64,000 nt of DNA from Priestia megaterium NBRC 15308 = ATCC 14581 (GCF_000832985.1 NZ_CP009921.1:124001-188000); one strand, 5' to 3'; positions 50,468 to 59,892 are shown, counted from the stretch's first letter. The notes: generated by a model from the sequence alone, not told the origin. Translations and numbers: made by a program.

Positions 50468-50533
50468 TTAGTAATTAGAGATATGATGACGATAATAAGA
50501 ATATGTTTTGGGAATATTGCAAGAAAATAAAAG

Positions 50534-50677
50534 TTTCTAAAGCACTGAAATTTGTATTGATTGATCCGTTATATGTAAAATAAAAGTTCATTTCCTCAGA
50601 GAAACGCTCTCTGAGGAAATGAACTTTTGTTTTATCGATAACTTGGTTACTCAATGCGAATTTCAGCACTCTAGAAA
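50534..50677. repeat. MITE-like palindromic repeat, complete copy
   Basis: A 144-base near-perfect palindrome. The ends TTTCTAAAGCACTGAAATT and the complement of AATTTCAGCACTCTAGAAA match with two differences, and the centre is a perfect 21-bp stem whose arms meet at CTCAGAGA/TCTCTGAG around a 5-base loop. It encodes no protein. A partial relative lies at 28313-28412. Confidence 0.8.
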
Positions 50678-50812
50678 TCTTATTGTTCTATAAAGAAGTA
50701 AACTTCTTCTATGTCGAATATATTTTTACATGTTCCTTTTACTCCTAGCTCTTGCGAAAGTTGTGGAAGGTTCAATAAACCATATTGAAAGAATGAAAGG
50801 AGGATGTAGAGA

Positions 50813-51409
50813 ATGAAAAGAAGAAAAGTTGAAATAATTGTAAGTGTCCTCTTCAATATTATTTTACTCTATTTAATCTATACTGTTTTAAAAACGCATA
50901 TGACAAGTATTATTGCACTATCTTTAGCAGCTTGTGTACCATTAGTGGATACACTTTATCATCTCATAAAGGATAAAAAGTTGGATATGTTCTCTTCTTT
51001 TATTTTTTTAGGAATTGTTCTTAGCATAGTGGCAGCGTGGATTGGAGGAGATGAACGTTTTATTCTGTTAAGAGAATCGTATGTGACAGGTATAATGGGA
51101 CTTGTCTTCTTATTTTCTTTATTAGCACCAAAACCAATGATCTATTATTTCGCGATGAGGTTTACTTCAAAAAAATCTGTGATTACAAAACGGTGGGAGG
51201 AAGAGGTATCATTCCGTCACTTTATACGAATAATGGCAGCTGTTTGGGGTATCGGACTGATAATAGAAGCGTTGGTGAAAGTTGTCATTGTGTATGAGTT
51301 CCCTATCTCTAAAGCTTTAGTCATTTCTCCTATTGTACAGTATATCATTATTGCGATTTTAATTTACTGGAATATTCATTTTGTCAAACAACGTAAACAA
51401 AAAGCGTAA
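50813..51409 (+). CDS. VC0807-like multispanning membrane protein
   Basis: A 198-residue protein with about six membrane helices and the pattern seen in VC0807-family proteins (ACVPLVDTLYHLIKDKKLDM, LFSLLAPKPMIYYFAMRF, HFIRIMAAVWGIGLIIEA). Function of the family is unknown; some members are linked to septation-like proteins. GAAAGGAGG precedes the ATG. Confidence 0.7.
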   Translation: MKRRKVEIIVSVLFNIILLYLIYTVLKTHMTSIIALSLAACVPLVDTLYHLIKDKKLDMFSSFIFLGIVLSIVAAWIGGDERFILLRESYVTGIMGLVFLFSLLAPKPMIYYFAMRFTSKKSVITKRWEEEVSFRHFIRIMAAVWGIGLIIEALVKVVIVYEFPISKALVISPIVQYIIIAILIYWNIHFVKQRKQKA

Positions 51410-51452
51410 ATAAAGGAGGTCACTGAATGGCCCTCTGTGACCTCCTTTATTT
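51408..51452 (+). terminator. hairpin terminator
   Basis: AAATAAAGGAGGTCAC / GTGACCTCCTTTATTT, perfect 16-bp stem starting at the stop codon. Confidence 0.88.
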
Positions 51453-51696
51453 ATGTAACCCGACATTATGTAAGTTCAGTATATAGTATACATTCTCCTT
51501 AATTCTCTCTATAATTATAACTAATTTTATGCTTTTATTGTTAGAGCTAAGTAAAGAGTCATTCATTGCAAACTGGTGGAATAACTGCAAAAGAAGAACC
51601 ATTAAATAGGCCAAGTGGTCTTTCTTTTTATATTGTAGATGATATAAAGTGTTCTGTTACATAAACACGCTTCTGAAACACACCAAAAAGAGCACT
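51453..51696. other. gap with a possible gene remnant
   Basis: Mostly AT-rich. Between about 51567 and 51663 one plus-strand frame reads LQTGGITAKEEPLNRPSGLS before a stop, coding-like but with no start, so possibly a decayed gene end. Confidence 0.3.
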
Positions 51697-51755
51697 TGTT
51701 GCAGAAACGGTTCTGCCAAGGACCCTTTTTCCGGAGTATGCAGCTTTTTATACAT
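51697..51755 (+). repeat. dispersed repeat R2, copy 2
   Basis: TTGCAGAA..TTCTGCCAAGG hairpin followed by the 31-base tail identical to 48227-48257 (CCGGAGTATGCAGCTTTTTA core). Confidence 0.65.
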
Positions 51756-51904
51756 ATGCTCGTCTTTATAAAAAAAGATTTGTATTATTTGTGATAATGT
51801 ACACTATCACAAATAATACATTTAAAAAAGCCAACTTAATAAAATGTTCATTCTACTTTATAAAGATGGATACATAGTGCCAATTATCAATAGCAAAAAG
51901 TACA

Positions 51905-52547
51905 TTATAATCGGGTAGATAACTTATCATTCTCGGCCCCATTCTGGGCTATACTGAGCAGCTTAAATCCTCTAAGGCAAACTATTACCCCAGTTCCCCA
52001 TAATATTAAAGCTGAGCCAAAACCTACAGATACCCACCAGGTCATAATGTGATGATTGCTTATTATTGTTTTTACAGGAAAAGTTAACATGACAAGCGTT
52101 GCTAGTAAGCACAGGAGTATCCCTGTAATATAATAAATTGGTACTTGAAATAGCGATGCCAGAGGAAAAAAATGAGCACCGACAATAAGGGCCATAATAG
52201 GCACAAACAAATCTAAGTGATTAGTAGATGCACAAATATAAGAAGCCATAGCAATCAAAAGACCTTCTAAACTAAAAATAATACCGAACCATATACTCTT
52301 TTTTCTCCACTGCTCCCTATTCTTTTTGATTACTTCGTTAGATAATTGACTAGACTTCTTTATAATGCAATTGCACCGATAAATAATAGGGCTCCAATCA
52401 GAGAGACAGGATAATAAGTACAAGAAATTCCCACCCCTGCATGCCTCTAATTCCAATTCCTGCCCAAAGGGTCCCGAAAAATGCCATAAAGATAGCTCCA
52501 ACTGCTGTACCACGCACAGCAGCTCTGGGAATAGTAGTTTGGGTCAT
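51905..52547 (-). pseudogene. multispanning membrane protein gene with two frameshifts
   Basis: Reading starts well at ATG 52547 (GAGGTTATAATAG upstream) with TQTTIPRAAVRGTAVGAIFM and GMQGWEFLVLIILSL, then stops near 52402. A neighbouring frame continues IGALLFIGAIAL, and a third continues SSQLSNEVIKKNREQWRKKS to the end, with four further membrane helices. Two single-base shifts (near 52404 and 52362) therefore break a protein of about 210 residues. Possibly DUF7010-like; not certain. Confidence 0.75.
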
Positions 52548-52687
52548 CTATTATAACCTCCTTTTTTTCACTCGAAAAGCCTTCCTATATTTATAATTTA
52601 TAAATCAATTGTACAACTTATTCTACTAAAGCTATCTATAGTAAATAAAAAATCATAATATGTATCTTCAAGTATTAATTTCTCTAA

Positions 52688-52733
52688 AACAAAGCACCTC
52701 TTCTTTTGATGGCTAAAGAAGAGGTGCTTTGTT
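52688..52733. terminator. hairpin terminator
   Basis: AACAAAGCACCTCTTCTTT / AAAGAAGAGGTGCTTTGTT with a short loop; a strong bidirectional structure in a gap without an adjacent intact gene. Confidence 0.75.
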
Positions 52734-53150
52734 CCTTTATACATTAGGACACATAAGACTAGCATGTAATGCGTTGGAAGTTAAGGATGGCATTATTATA
52801 ATTTATTATAAAGAATTTTCAGAAAATATATTTTGAACATCACATAATATGTTTAAATGTAAAGAGGGCATTACTATATAATAGCAATGCCTTCTTTACA
52901 AAGTGATGATTTTTTTAAACTCGATTAAATGATTAGGTTGATATATAGAATAACATGATATGTAAGCATTTAACAACCTTAAATATTTGTATAGAAAATA
53001 GGAATAAATGATGAATTGTTATTAGGGGGTGATAGAGTGAATTTTATAGAAATTCATTAGGAACTTTTAAGAAAATACTAAAACCTCCTATATAAATAAG
53101 TTTAAATCATTACATGAAAGCTTGATTTGGCAGATAAACTTGTACATTTT
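52734..53150. other. intergenic gap beyond the germinant receptor operon
   Basis: About 415 bases, AT-rich. A weak hairpin GAGGGCATTACTATATAATA / GCAATGCCTTC lies near 52864-52895. No gene supported. Confidence 0.45.
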
Positions 53151-54266
53151 TCATTCTACTAGAGTGGACTCAGATTTCTTAATCCTGGCTCTATTTCTAA
53201 AGAAAGCCACAATAAGAAGCAATAGAGGCACTATGACTTGAAGTGGGATATCTAGATAAAACGGTAGTGTTTTAATCCCCTCTTGTACAAGTTCCTCATA
53301 ATTATTGGCTAGCGACAGGGAATAGAGGAGAATAACAAACCCTAAGGGGTAGCATAAGCTAGATGAAGATTTAATCTTAAATAAATTTGTTGTACCTATC
53401 ACAACAGCATAAAAAAACACGCTTATCCTAATAAATCCTCCAATAACGGCTGCAAGCATAAAAAACACGTCAAGACGCTCTAAAAAATCAGCTACTTGAA
53501 TACTCTGAACCGTACTTAAAAGAGGAAATTGTGAACGTGCGGTAAGACTTACACCTAATACACTCACATTTATTAGCATAGTAATCATTAAATTGATCCC
53601 TGTTAATCCAATAGCGCTTAAACCAATTCCTTTATTCATATTTTTTACATAAGGTAAAATTATCAAAAACACAACCATTTCACCAAATGGAAAATATATA
53701 TTTTGAGTCAAAGCAATTTTTAAAGGTAAACCAATTCCTTCTTCTAATACAGGTTGTAAATTATCCAAGTCAATTAAACCAGAACATACAATAAGAATGA
53801 ATCCAGAAATGGCAAACAGATAGATTAACATAAACAGAAGCTGACTAGACCTTGCCAAGACTTCGATTCCTTTGCTAACGGTATAGATAACAACAAACAT
53901 TAATAAGGCATTGACAATAAATAAGGGAGTATCGGGATAGGCAAATGTCAATAACATGTCTCCAAAATCCCGAATGACTCTGGCAGCAAGGTTTGCGAAA
54001 TAGAAAATATAAAGAAATGAAAAGAAACGACCAATCCATTTCCCCATAATTTTTGGGATGAATTCTACAAGTAATAGGTCAGGATAGTAACGATACAGCT
54101 GATAGTAGATTAAAAATAGGAGACCTCCCCCTATCATTCCGAACATAATGGATAGCCAAGCATCTTGCTTCGCTTCTATAGCAACAGGGAGAAGAAAAGC
54201 ACTTCCAAATTCAAACAGCATCATTAAGGTAAATAGTTGACTTCCACTAATTTTTGCTTTTTCCAC
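53151..54266 (-). CDS. gerVB: GerB-type germinant receptor subunit (second B)
   Basis: A 371-residue, about ten-helix protein of the GerAB/APC family (QLFTLMMLFEFGSAFLLPVA; TARSQFPLLSTVQSIQVADF). B subunits bind germinants in the spore inner membrane. GTG start after AAGGAGG. It is clearly paralogous to the B subunit at 54550-55644 and lies 283 bases beyond it, so it may be a separate cistron. In P. megaterium QM B1551 a lone gerVB follows plasmid gerUA-gerUC-gerUB; the symbol rests on this arrangement, not on a search. Confidence 0.88.
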   Translation of the reverse strand: MEKAKISGSQLFTLMMLFEFGSAFLLPVAIEAKQDAWLSIMFGMIGGGLLFLIYYQLYRYYPDLLLVEFIPKIMGKWIGRFFSFLYIFYFANLAARVIRDFGDMLLTFAYPDTPLFIVNALLMFVVIYTVSKGIEVLARSSQLLFMLIYLFAISGFILIVCSGLIDLDNLQPVLEEGIGLPLKIALTQNIYFPFGEMVVFLIILPYVKNMNKGIGLSAIGLTGINLMITMLINVSVLGVSLTARSQFPLLSTVQSIQVADFLERLDVFFMLAAVIGGFIRISVFFYAVVIGTTNLFKIKSSSSLCYPLGFVILLYSLSLANNYEELVQEGIKTLPFYLDIPLQVIVPLLLLIVAFFRNRARIKKSESTLVE

Positions 54267-54309
54267 TAGACAATTACCTCCTTATGAAGGCTATCTTATT
54301 AACTAGAAG

Positions 54310-54435
54310 TTATTGGTTATTTGCTTTTCTTAACTTAAAGTACGCATATATACTTAATAGAATGGCTATCGTCATTATACAAGTAAGAGGAAATAGAATT
54401 GTGTTAATAAAATGATCATAAACCCAACTATAAAT
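54310..54435 (-). CDS. possible 41-residue membrane peptide with ATT start
   Basis: Between the two B-subunit genes the minus strand has GAGGTGAT followed by ATT and an open frame with one membrane helix (INTILFPLTCIMTIAILLSI) and a basic tail (YFKLRKANNQ). The initiation codon is rare, so this is tentative; it may be a shortened D-type receptor subunit. Confidence 0.35.
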   Translation of the reverse strand: MYSWVYDHFINTILFPLTCIMTIAILLSIYAYFKLRKANNQ

Positions 54436-54549
54436 AAAAATCACCTCAAATATTTTAAATCTTTATTAATAAATACTTACCTCTAGTAATTCAACAGATC
54501 TTAATAATTGCTTCATCCTCAAGCACTACTATACATAAAATATTTCTTT

Positions 54550-55644
54550 TTACGGCTTACTCCTATTTTTGAAGAAAGCAATAAGGAGAAGCAAAAGAGG
54601 GATAATTGTGAAGAGAGGCATTTGCAGAACTAATGGTACTATTCGAATTCCTTCATGGAGATGTTCTTGGAAATTTCTCGCAATCGTGATAGACATAAAT
54701 AGAACGACTAGCCCCAACGGATACGAAAGTCTTGAAGGTGATTTAATCTTAAATAAGTTAGCTGTTCCTATGACAGCTGCATAAAATAACACACTAATTT
54801 TAAAGAAAATACCAATTACTAAAGCAAGCATAAAAAATACATCAAGTCGTTCTAAGAAATCAGCGACTTGAATAGCTTGTACCGTACTAAGAAGAGGAAA
54901 CTGTGAACGTGCTGTCAAATCTACGCCTAGCACACTCACATTAATCATCATGGTAAGAGCCAAATTGATGCCACTTAATCCGATTACAGACAGTATGGTT
55001 ACCTTAGCTCTTTTGGGATTTTTCAAATAGGGAAAAATCATTGTAAACGCAATTGCTTCAGTAAAAGGGAAATACAGGGTTTGAGTCACTGCCACTTTTA
55101 GGACTGGTAACAAGCCTTCTTCAAGCACAGGCTTTAAGCGTGTAACGTCGATTAAACCTGAAGAAACAATCAGAGTAAATCCAACAATCGCCAGGGCATA
55201 CATAAAAATAAACAGGAGCTCTCCTGATCGAGCAATAACCTCAATTCCTTGTCGAATGGTATAAATAATGACCAGCATTAATAAGGCATTCGCTATAAAT
55301 AAAGGCGTATCGGTATAGGCAAAGGTTAACAACATTTCACCAAAATCACGTAGAACCCTTGAAGCATCATACATAAAGTAAAGAATATAGATAACGGCAA
55401 GGATCGTTCCAAGACCTTTGCCTAAGAGCTTTTGCATGTACTCTGTAGGTAAGAGGTCGGGATAATAGGTGTACAGTTTATGATAGACTAAAAATAGAAC
55501 CAGGCTACCTAGCATACCAAGCAAAATCGCCAACCAAGCATCCTGTTTTGCGTCTATGGCAAGAGGTACCAATAAAGCACTGCCCAATTCAAATAGTTCC
55601 ATTAAAATAAATAATTGACTAGCACTAATTTTGGCTTTCTCCAT
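54550..55644 (-). CDS. gerUB: GerB-type germinant receptor subunit
   Basis: A 364-residue ten-helix protein (QLFILMELFELGSALLVPLA, DASRVLRDFGEMLLTFAY, TARSQFPLLSTVQAIQVADF). It lies 26 bases after the C subunit with GAGGAGGT before the ATG, so it is the third cistron of the operon. The region around residues 190-215 differs most from the second B subunit, consistent with different germinant preference. Confidence 0.92.
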   Translation of the reverse strand: MEKAKISASQLFILMELFELGSALLVPLAIDAKQDAWLAILLGMLGSLVLFLVYHKLYTYYPDLLPTEYMQKLLGKGLGTILAVIYILYFMYDASRVLRDFGEMLLTFAYTDTPLFIANALLMLVIIYTIRQGIEVIARSGELLFIFMYALAIVGFTLIVSSGLIDVTRLKPVLEEGLLPVLKVAVTQTLYFPFTEAIAFTMIFPYLKNPKRAKVTILSVIGLSGINLALTMMINVSVLGVDLTARSQFPLLSTVQAIQVADFLERLDVFFMLALVIGIFFKISVLFYAAVIGTANLFKIKSPSRLSYPLGLVVLFMSITIARNFQEHLHEGIRIVPLVLQMPLFTIIPLLLLLIAFFKNRSKP

Positions 55645-55670
55645 TTAATTGGTACCTCCTCTTTTCATTA

Positions 55671-56891
55671 TTAATTCTCTTTCACTCCTGAAAGGAACGA
55701 CTTATTTCGTAAACCTGCGCGGCGGACATAAGCTTCGACAGTAATATCGACTTTTGATTTTGGAAAGTACACATCATTCCATTCTGGTTTTATTTTTTTC
55801 CATTCATTTGGCCTCGACTGATGGATGACTTCGCCGAATCCAAAGATATCTGTTTTATCTTTTTGCGCACGTTCAATAGCCTTCTTCAGCTCTTTTTTTA
55901 TTTCTTGCCTCACTGATTGTTCAATTTTTGTAATGACATTTGGATTGGTGATATCTACAGGTACCTCCATTTCACCAATGTCTCCCTCAACACGGGTATG
56001 AACTGAAATATGAGGTTTTCCATTCTTGATTTGAGCAGACAAACTTGTTTTTTGACGGACAGTTTGGTAAGCAATGGCTTCTTTCTTCCCTCCCCAGTCA
56101 ATATTAATATCGGTACCTTGGATTTTATCTAGAATCCATACCGTTCCTCTTGCTGTTTTTCCATACAACCAATCCACTAACTTTCCTCGTTTTAAAACAG
56201 CAATTCCAGAAGCTCGAAGCGTTGCTTCAGGCGCACTTTCTTGAAGATTCTCTAACCTTCGCGCTTGCTTATAATCTCCAATCATACGAAATCCTCCTAC
56301 AACGGCTTTCCCTCCAGGAGACTCGAGTCCCATCATGACGTCTTGGAGTGATACTTTTACGTTCTCTCCCCATTTTCTTTCTGTGAATTCTAACGTTTTC
56401 AGCACTTTATTCGCTGGAATTTTATCAACGGGCGTTAATGTTTTGACGAGATCTGCTGCACTTGTGTGATTTGCAATCACCATAGTTGCATTAGCTCGAA
56501 AGTCCGGGTCTCGATCAAAAGCATCTATCAAAACGTTTATCCCATCTTCTCTTGCTAATTTCTCTCCAATAACTAATAGGTTGGTATGTGCATAATACAC
56601 TCGTCGTGCAATCCTACTGGAAGCTCGTCTACTTGCTTCGACTAAATTATCGCCGGAATCCCAATAGATAGTAACAGGTGGACTTTGCGTACCACCTCCG
56701 CCTACCAGTCCTCCAGCCACGTTTCCCGGATTAATAATTTGAAGCGTGACAGTATATCTTCCATCTTTTGTTTTATCAACACCCATGGCTGATACAATGG
56801 CCAGATCGGTTAACTCTTTTTTACTCCAACAACTAGAGAGCAAGAGTGTCATCGTCGTCATCAATAAAAGAAGAATTCCTTTACGCTTCAT
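55671..56891 (-). CDS. gerUC: GerC-type germinant receptor lipoprotein
   Basis: A 406-residue Ger(x)C lipoprotein. The signal peptide ends in the lipobox LLSSC (Cys21), followed by WSKKELTDLAIVSAMGVDKT; domains DNLVEASRRASSRIARRVYY and VIGEKLAREDGINVLIDAFD are typical. It anchors to the outer face of the spore inner membrane. ATG 56891 has GAAGGTG upstream; it overlaps the A gene by 11 bases. Confidence 0.95.
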   Translation of the reverse strand: MKRKGILLLLMTTMTLLLSSCWSKKELTDLAIVSAMGVDKTKDGRYTVTLQIINPGNVAGGLVGGGGTQSPPVTIYWDSGDNLVEASRRASSRIARRVYYAHTNLLVIGEKLAREDGINVLIDAFDRDPDFRANATMVIANHTSAADLVKTLTPVDKIPANKVLKTLEFTERKWGENVKVSLQDVMMGLESPGGKAVVGGFRMIGDYKQARRLENLQESAPEATLRASGIAVLKRGKLVDWLYGKTARGTVWILDKIQGTDINIDWGGKKEAIAYQTVRQKTSLSAQIKNGKPHISVHTRVEGDIGEMEVPVDITNPNVITKIEQSVRQEIKKELKKAIERAQKDKTDIFGFGEVIHQSRPNEWKKIKPEWNDVYFPKSKVDITVEAYVRRAGLRNKSFLSGVKEN

Positions 56892-58500
56892 TGTTGTCAC
56901 CTTCTTCAAGAGCTCGGTTCACCATACCACGAGATGCAGGAGGATGAGGGCGTTGATTTTTCCCTTCTCGAATCGTATTTACACTAATTAATCTCGGTCG
57001 TTGTCTTAATGTCCACCAGGGTAGTCGTACCACTGTATCTCCATTATTGACGGGTATAAATGGTGCGAATGGCGCCATATAGGGCACACCGAATGAGCGT
57101 AAACTGCATAAATGAACGACCATCATGAGAATACAGAGGATAATGCCATAAAAACCAAATGAAGCTGCACCTAACATAAATAAAAAACGAATTAAACGAG
57201 CCGAAATGGCCATATCAAAGGAAGGTGTAGCAAAGCTCGCAATTGCCGTTATAGAGACGATAATAACCATCGCTGGGGATACAATACTCGCCTGAACAGC
57301 TGCTTGTCCAATGACAAGAGCTCCAACAATGGAGACGGCCGAACCAATGGCTTTTGGCAATCGAATCCCTGCTTCGCGTAAAATTTCAAAGGTGATCTCC
57401 ATGAGTAGAGCTTCCACGAATGCTGGAAAGGGGACGGATTCTCTCTGTGCAGCAATGGCTACAATAAGTGTTGTGGGTACCATCTCTTGATGGAAGGTCG
57501 TGACAGCAACATAGGTAGCAGGTGCAATAAGAGAAATCAGAAACATAGCAATTCGTAACAGACGAATCGATGTGGCAATGTCAAAACGGGCATAATAATC
57601 CTCAGCCGACTGGAAAAATTGGATGAATAAAGCCGGGGCAACCAGTACAAAAGGAGTTCCATCAACGAAAATAGCAATGCGCCCTTCTAACAAATTTCCA
57701 GCCACTACATCAGGCCTTTCGGTATTATAAATAGTGGGAAAAGGCGTTGCTGTTTGATCTTCAATCAGTTGTTCAATATAACCTGACTCCAAAATGCTAT
57801 CAATATCAATTTTGTTTAAGCGCTGACGGATTTCTTGAATGACTTGATCATTGGCAATCCCATGGATGTACATAAGCGTCACATCCGTATTGGTTGCACG
57901 ACCTATCTTGAATGATTCTGTCCATAAATCAGGGGTCTTTATGATTCGGCGTACCATGGCTGTATTGGTCCCAATTGACTCTGTAAACGCTCCTTTTGGG
58001 CCTCGAACTACCATTTGAGTGTCCGATTCTGAAATTGTACGTGTTTCTCCACCTTTGGTACTGGCGCTCAGTACCTGATTTATTCCATCTACTAGAACGA
58101 GCGTATCACCTGCCATTAGGGTTGAAAATAAATCATCCCAGTTATGGATGGGTGATACGTTACCAATGGTCATCATATCTTCAGAAATCAGTTCTAACGC
58201 ATTTTGCTTATTCACTTTTGTTTTCTTATCATCTTTCATCATGGATTCCAGTAAAAATTCTTGAATCGATTGATTGTCTACAATACCCTCTATATAGATA
58301 ATCGCTGTTTCTATATCGGAATTGCTTCCCATTTTTATCTGACGGATAACAACGTCTGGACTATTTCCCGTTTTCTGATGAATCTTATCGAGATTGGCCG
58401 ATAAGGAATCTTGTATATATTTTCCTGTATTAATAGGGTTATTTTTACTCTCTTGCTGGCGAGTCTTTTTTAGTTTTCCATTTTTAAACAATGAAGACAT
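56881..58500 (-). CDS. gerUA: GerA-type germinant receptor subunit
   Basis: A 539-residue GerA-family protein: hydrophilic N-terminal domain (1-300) with DVVIRQIKMGSNSDIETAI, and a C-terminal part with five or six membrane helices (PFPAFVEALLMEITFEILRE, FATPSFDMAISARLIRFLF). First gene of the operon, GAAGGAG before the ATG. Recent work shows GerA subunits form ion channels with B and C partners. Confidence 0.95.
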   Translation of the reverse strand: MSSLFKNGKLKKTRQQESKNNPINTGKYIQDSLSANLDKIHQKTGNSPDVVIRQIKMGSNSDIETAIIYIEGIVDNQSIQEFLLESMMKDDKKTKVNKQNALELISEDMMTIGNVSPIHNWDDLFSTLMAGDTLVLVDGINQVLSASTKGGETRTISESDTQMVVRGPKGAFTESIGTNTAMVRRIIKTPDLWTESFKIGRATNTDVTLMYIHGIANDQVIQEIRQRLNKIDIDSILESGYIEQLIEDQTATPFPTIYNTERPDVVAGNLLEGRIAIFVDGTPFVLVAPALFIQFFQSAEDYYARFDIATSIRLLRIAMFLISLIAPATYVAVTTFHQEMVPTTLIVAIAAQRESVPFPAFVEALLMEITFEILREAGIRLPKAIGSAVSIVGALVIGQAAVQASIVSPAMVIIVSITAIASFATPSFDMAISARLIRFLFMLGAASFGFYGIILCILMMVVHLCSLRSFGVPYMAPFAPFIPVNNGDTVVRLPWWTLRQRPRLISVNTIREGKNQRPHPPASRGMVNRALEEGDNNEA

Positions 58501-58583
58501 TGGTTTAAGTCTCCTTCTTTATTTTTAGTTATTTTAACCACATATAGTTTTTTTATGTAATATTTAACAAATATTTTTTGTAT

Positions 58584-58590
58584 CATACTA
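58584..58590 (+). promoter_or_regulatory. sigma-G-like -10 box
   Basis: CATACTA, an exact match to the sigma-G -10 consensus, 39 bases before the start of the two-helix gene on the plus strand. The -35 region (TATTTA, 17 bases upstream) is weak. Confidence 0.35.
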
Positions 58591-58629
58591 TATGAAAAAG
58601 AAGAAGCTACTAAATGGAGCGTGATAAGT

Positions 58630-58857
58630 ATGAAAATCATAGGTATTGCCCTTTTAATGATGGGATGTTTAATGACTTTTTCTTTAGGCATCGATATTTT
58701 TCAAGGATTTGATGTTTCTCAAGCATTATACAATGCGGTAAGTCCGTTTCGAGTAATGGAAGTTACCGAATTATTTGTGCTTTTTTTTCTTCTTTTTCTT
58801 TTTTTTGCTGAATCTGCCTATCTTTTTATAAAAAAAAGAAAGGGAAATGAGAGCTAA
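58630..58857 (+). CDS. candidate germinant receptor D subunit
   Basis: A 75-residue protein with two membrane helices (about 2-22 and 46-69). GerA-type receptor loci often contain a D subunit of about 75 residues and two helices, sometimes divergently transcribed; size, topology and location beside the A gene fit. ATG 58630 after TGGAGC; a GTG at 58621 is less likely. A CATACTA box upstream would give forespore expression. Confidence 0.55.
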   Translation: MKIIGIALLMMGCLMTFSLGIDIFQGFDVSQALYNAVSPFRVMEVTELFVLFFLLFLFFAESAYLFIKKRKGNES

Positions 58858-58878
58858 TACGGACACTTGTCTCCATTT

Positions 58879-59631
58879 TTAGTTGACTTTCTGCATTTCT
58901 TGACGTTTTATCCATTTTTTTACATTACTCATTTGGCCATCGAAGGCCATCTGAAAGAGACCTGTGAGCTGACAATCATTGAAGTGTTGACTTTTTATGT
59001 TGAGAAACGCCTCTTCATAGGATAGAAAATGGAGTTGGTTAAATAAGAAGTCATCCATTGCCTCTTGAATAGAGGCTTCGTTTTTCCAACAATTCATAGG
59101 AACATTAGCAAATTGCCAGGGTTTAAAGGAACCTGGATAAACAGCTTCAATCACTTGAAAAGGGGATTGTCTAAAGAGGGAAAAGACACCTCCTAGACCA
59201 TATTGGTTGAAAAAGTGAAAATTAACCCGATGAGGAATCTCATTAAAAGGAATTTTTAGTTCTTCCTCTAGTACATATTTTACTGCCTCAATAGCACGAT
59301 TTTTCCCTTCTTCTCCTTTCCAATATTTACGGGGTACTTGTCGAAATTCCCACGGCTGGAATTCTCCAGGATAGGCATTATCAATGACTTCGTAGTAATT
59401 CCATCCATATAACATAGCAGGTGGTCTAAGGCGATGAGACCATAATGTATCTGCTCCTACTTTAAGAGGGATTTCATGAATAGGGATTGATAACCGTTGT
59501 TCAAGTAGATAGCGTGTTATATAGTTCATATATGTTTTTCCTTCGTTACCTACAAAAAAACCGTTAGGAAATCGTTTTCTTTTCCCATCTAGAACTTGCT
59601 GATAAATTTCAATAACTTGATCTCTATCCAC
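58879..59631 (-). CDS. DUF4046-like protein with internal repeats
   Basis: A 250-residue soluble protein built of about three similar modules: each has a helical stretch, IP(I/F).E(I/P)P..V, then (V)I(D/E).(A)YPG.F.PW.F..VP..(Y/C)WK, as in NAYPGEFQPWEFRQVPRKYW and AVYPGSFKPWQFANVPMNCW. The family label comes from memory of the YP/W motif. Such proteins are frequent in Bacillus and may be DNA-associated, but function is unknown. Convergent with the D-subunit gene. Confidence 0.6.
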   Translation of the reverse strand: MDRDQVIEIYQQVLDGKRKRFPNGFFVGNEGKTYMNYITRYLLEQRLSIPIHEIPLKVGADTLWSHRLRPPAMLYGWNYYEVIDNAYPGEFQPWEFRQVPRKYWKGEEGKNRAIEAVKYVLEEELKIPFNEIPHRVNFHFFNQYGLGGVFSLFRQSPFQVIEAVYPGSFKPWQFANVPMNCWKNEASIQEAMDDFLFNQLHFLSYEEAFLNIKSQHFNDCQLTGLFQMAFDGQMSNVKKWIKRQEMQKVN

Positions 59632-59892
59632 TACTTCAACTTCCTTTTAAAAATTATTTTAAAAATATTATGTATAGTTACGAGATTTATATAAAATGGA
59701 ACGGACTGTTAGCCTGATAAAAGGAGCGTTTAGTCTATAATAAATAATCTTACAGCTTTTAAATCTTAACTATTATAAGAGCATTCCTTATCACTTGATA
59801 TTTCTAATAAATGTAATTTTTGTTTTTGTGTAAATATAAATTATAGATCATCCCCAAGTTTGGAATACATCAGGATTCCGATTGAAGGATGT
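59632..59892. other. intergenic gap
   Basis: About 260 AT-rich bases between two minus-strand genes; no structure or frame of note. Confidence 0.4.

Noticed and set aside
50475-50669. Minus-strand 64-codon frame within the 144-base palindrome
   Set aside because: It is a translation of a near-perfect inverted repeat without a ribosome site.
51567-51663. Short coding-like stretch before repeat R2
   Set aside because: No start codon or ribosome site and no recognisable family, so not called as a gene; only mentioned in the gap entry.
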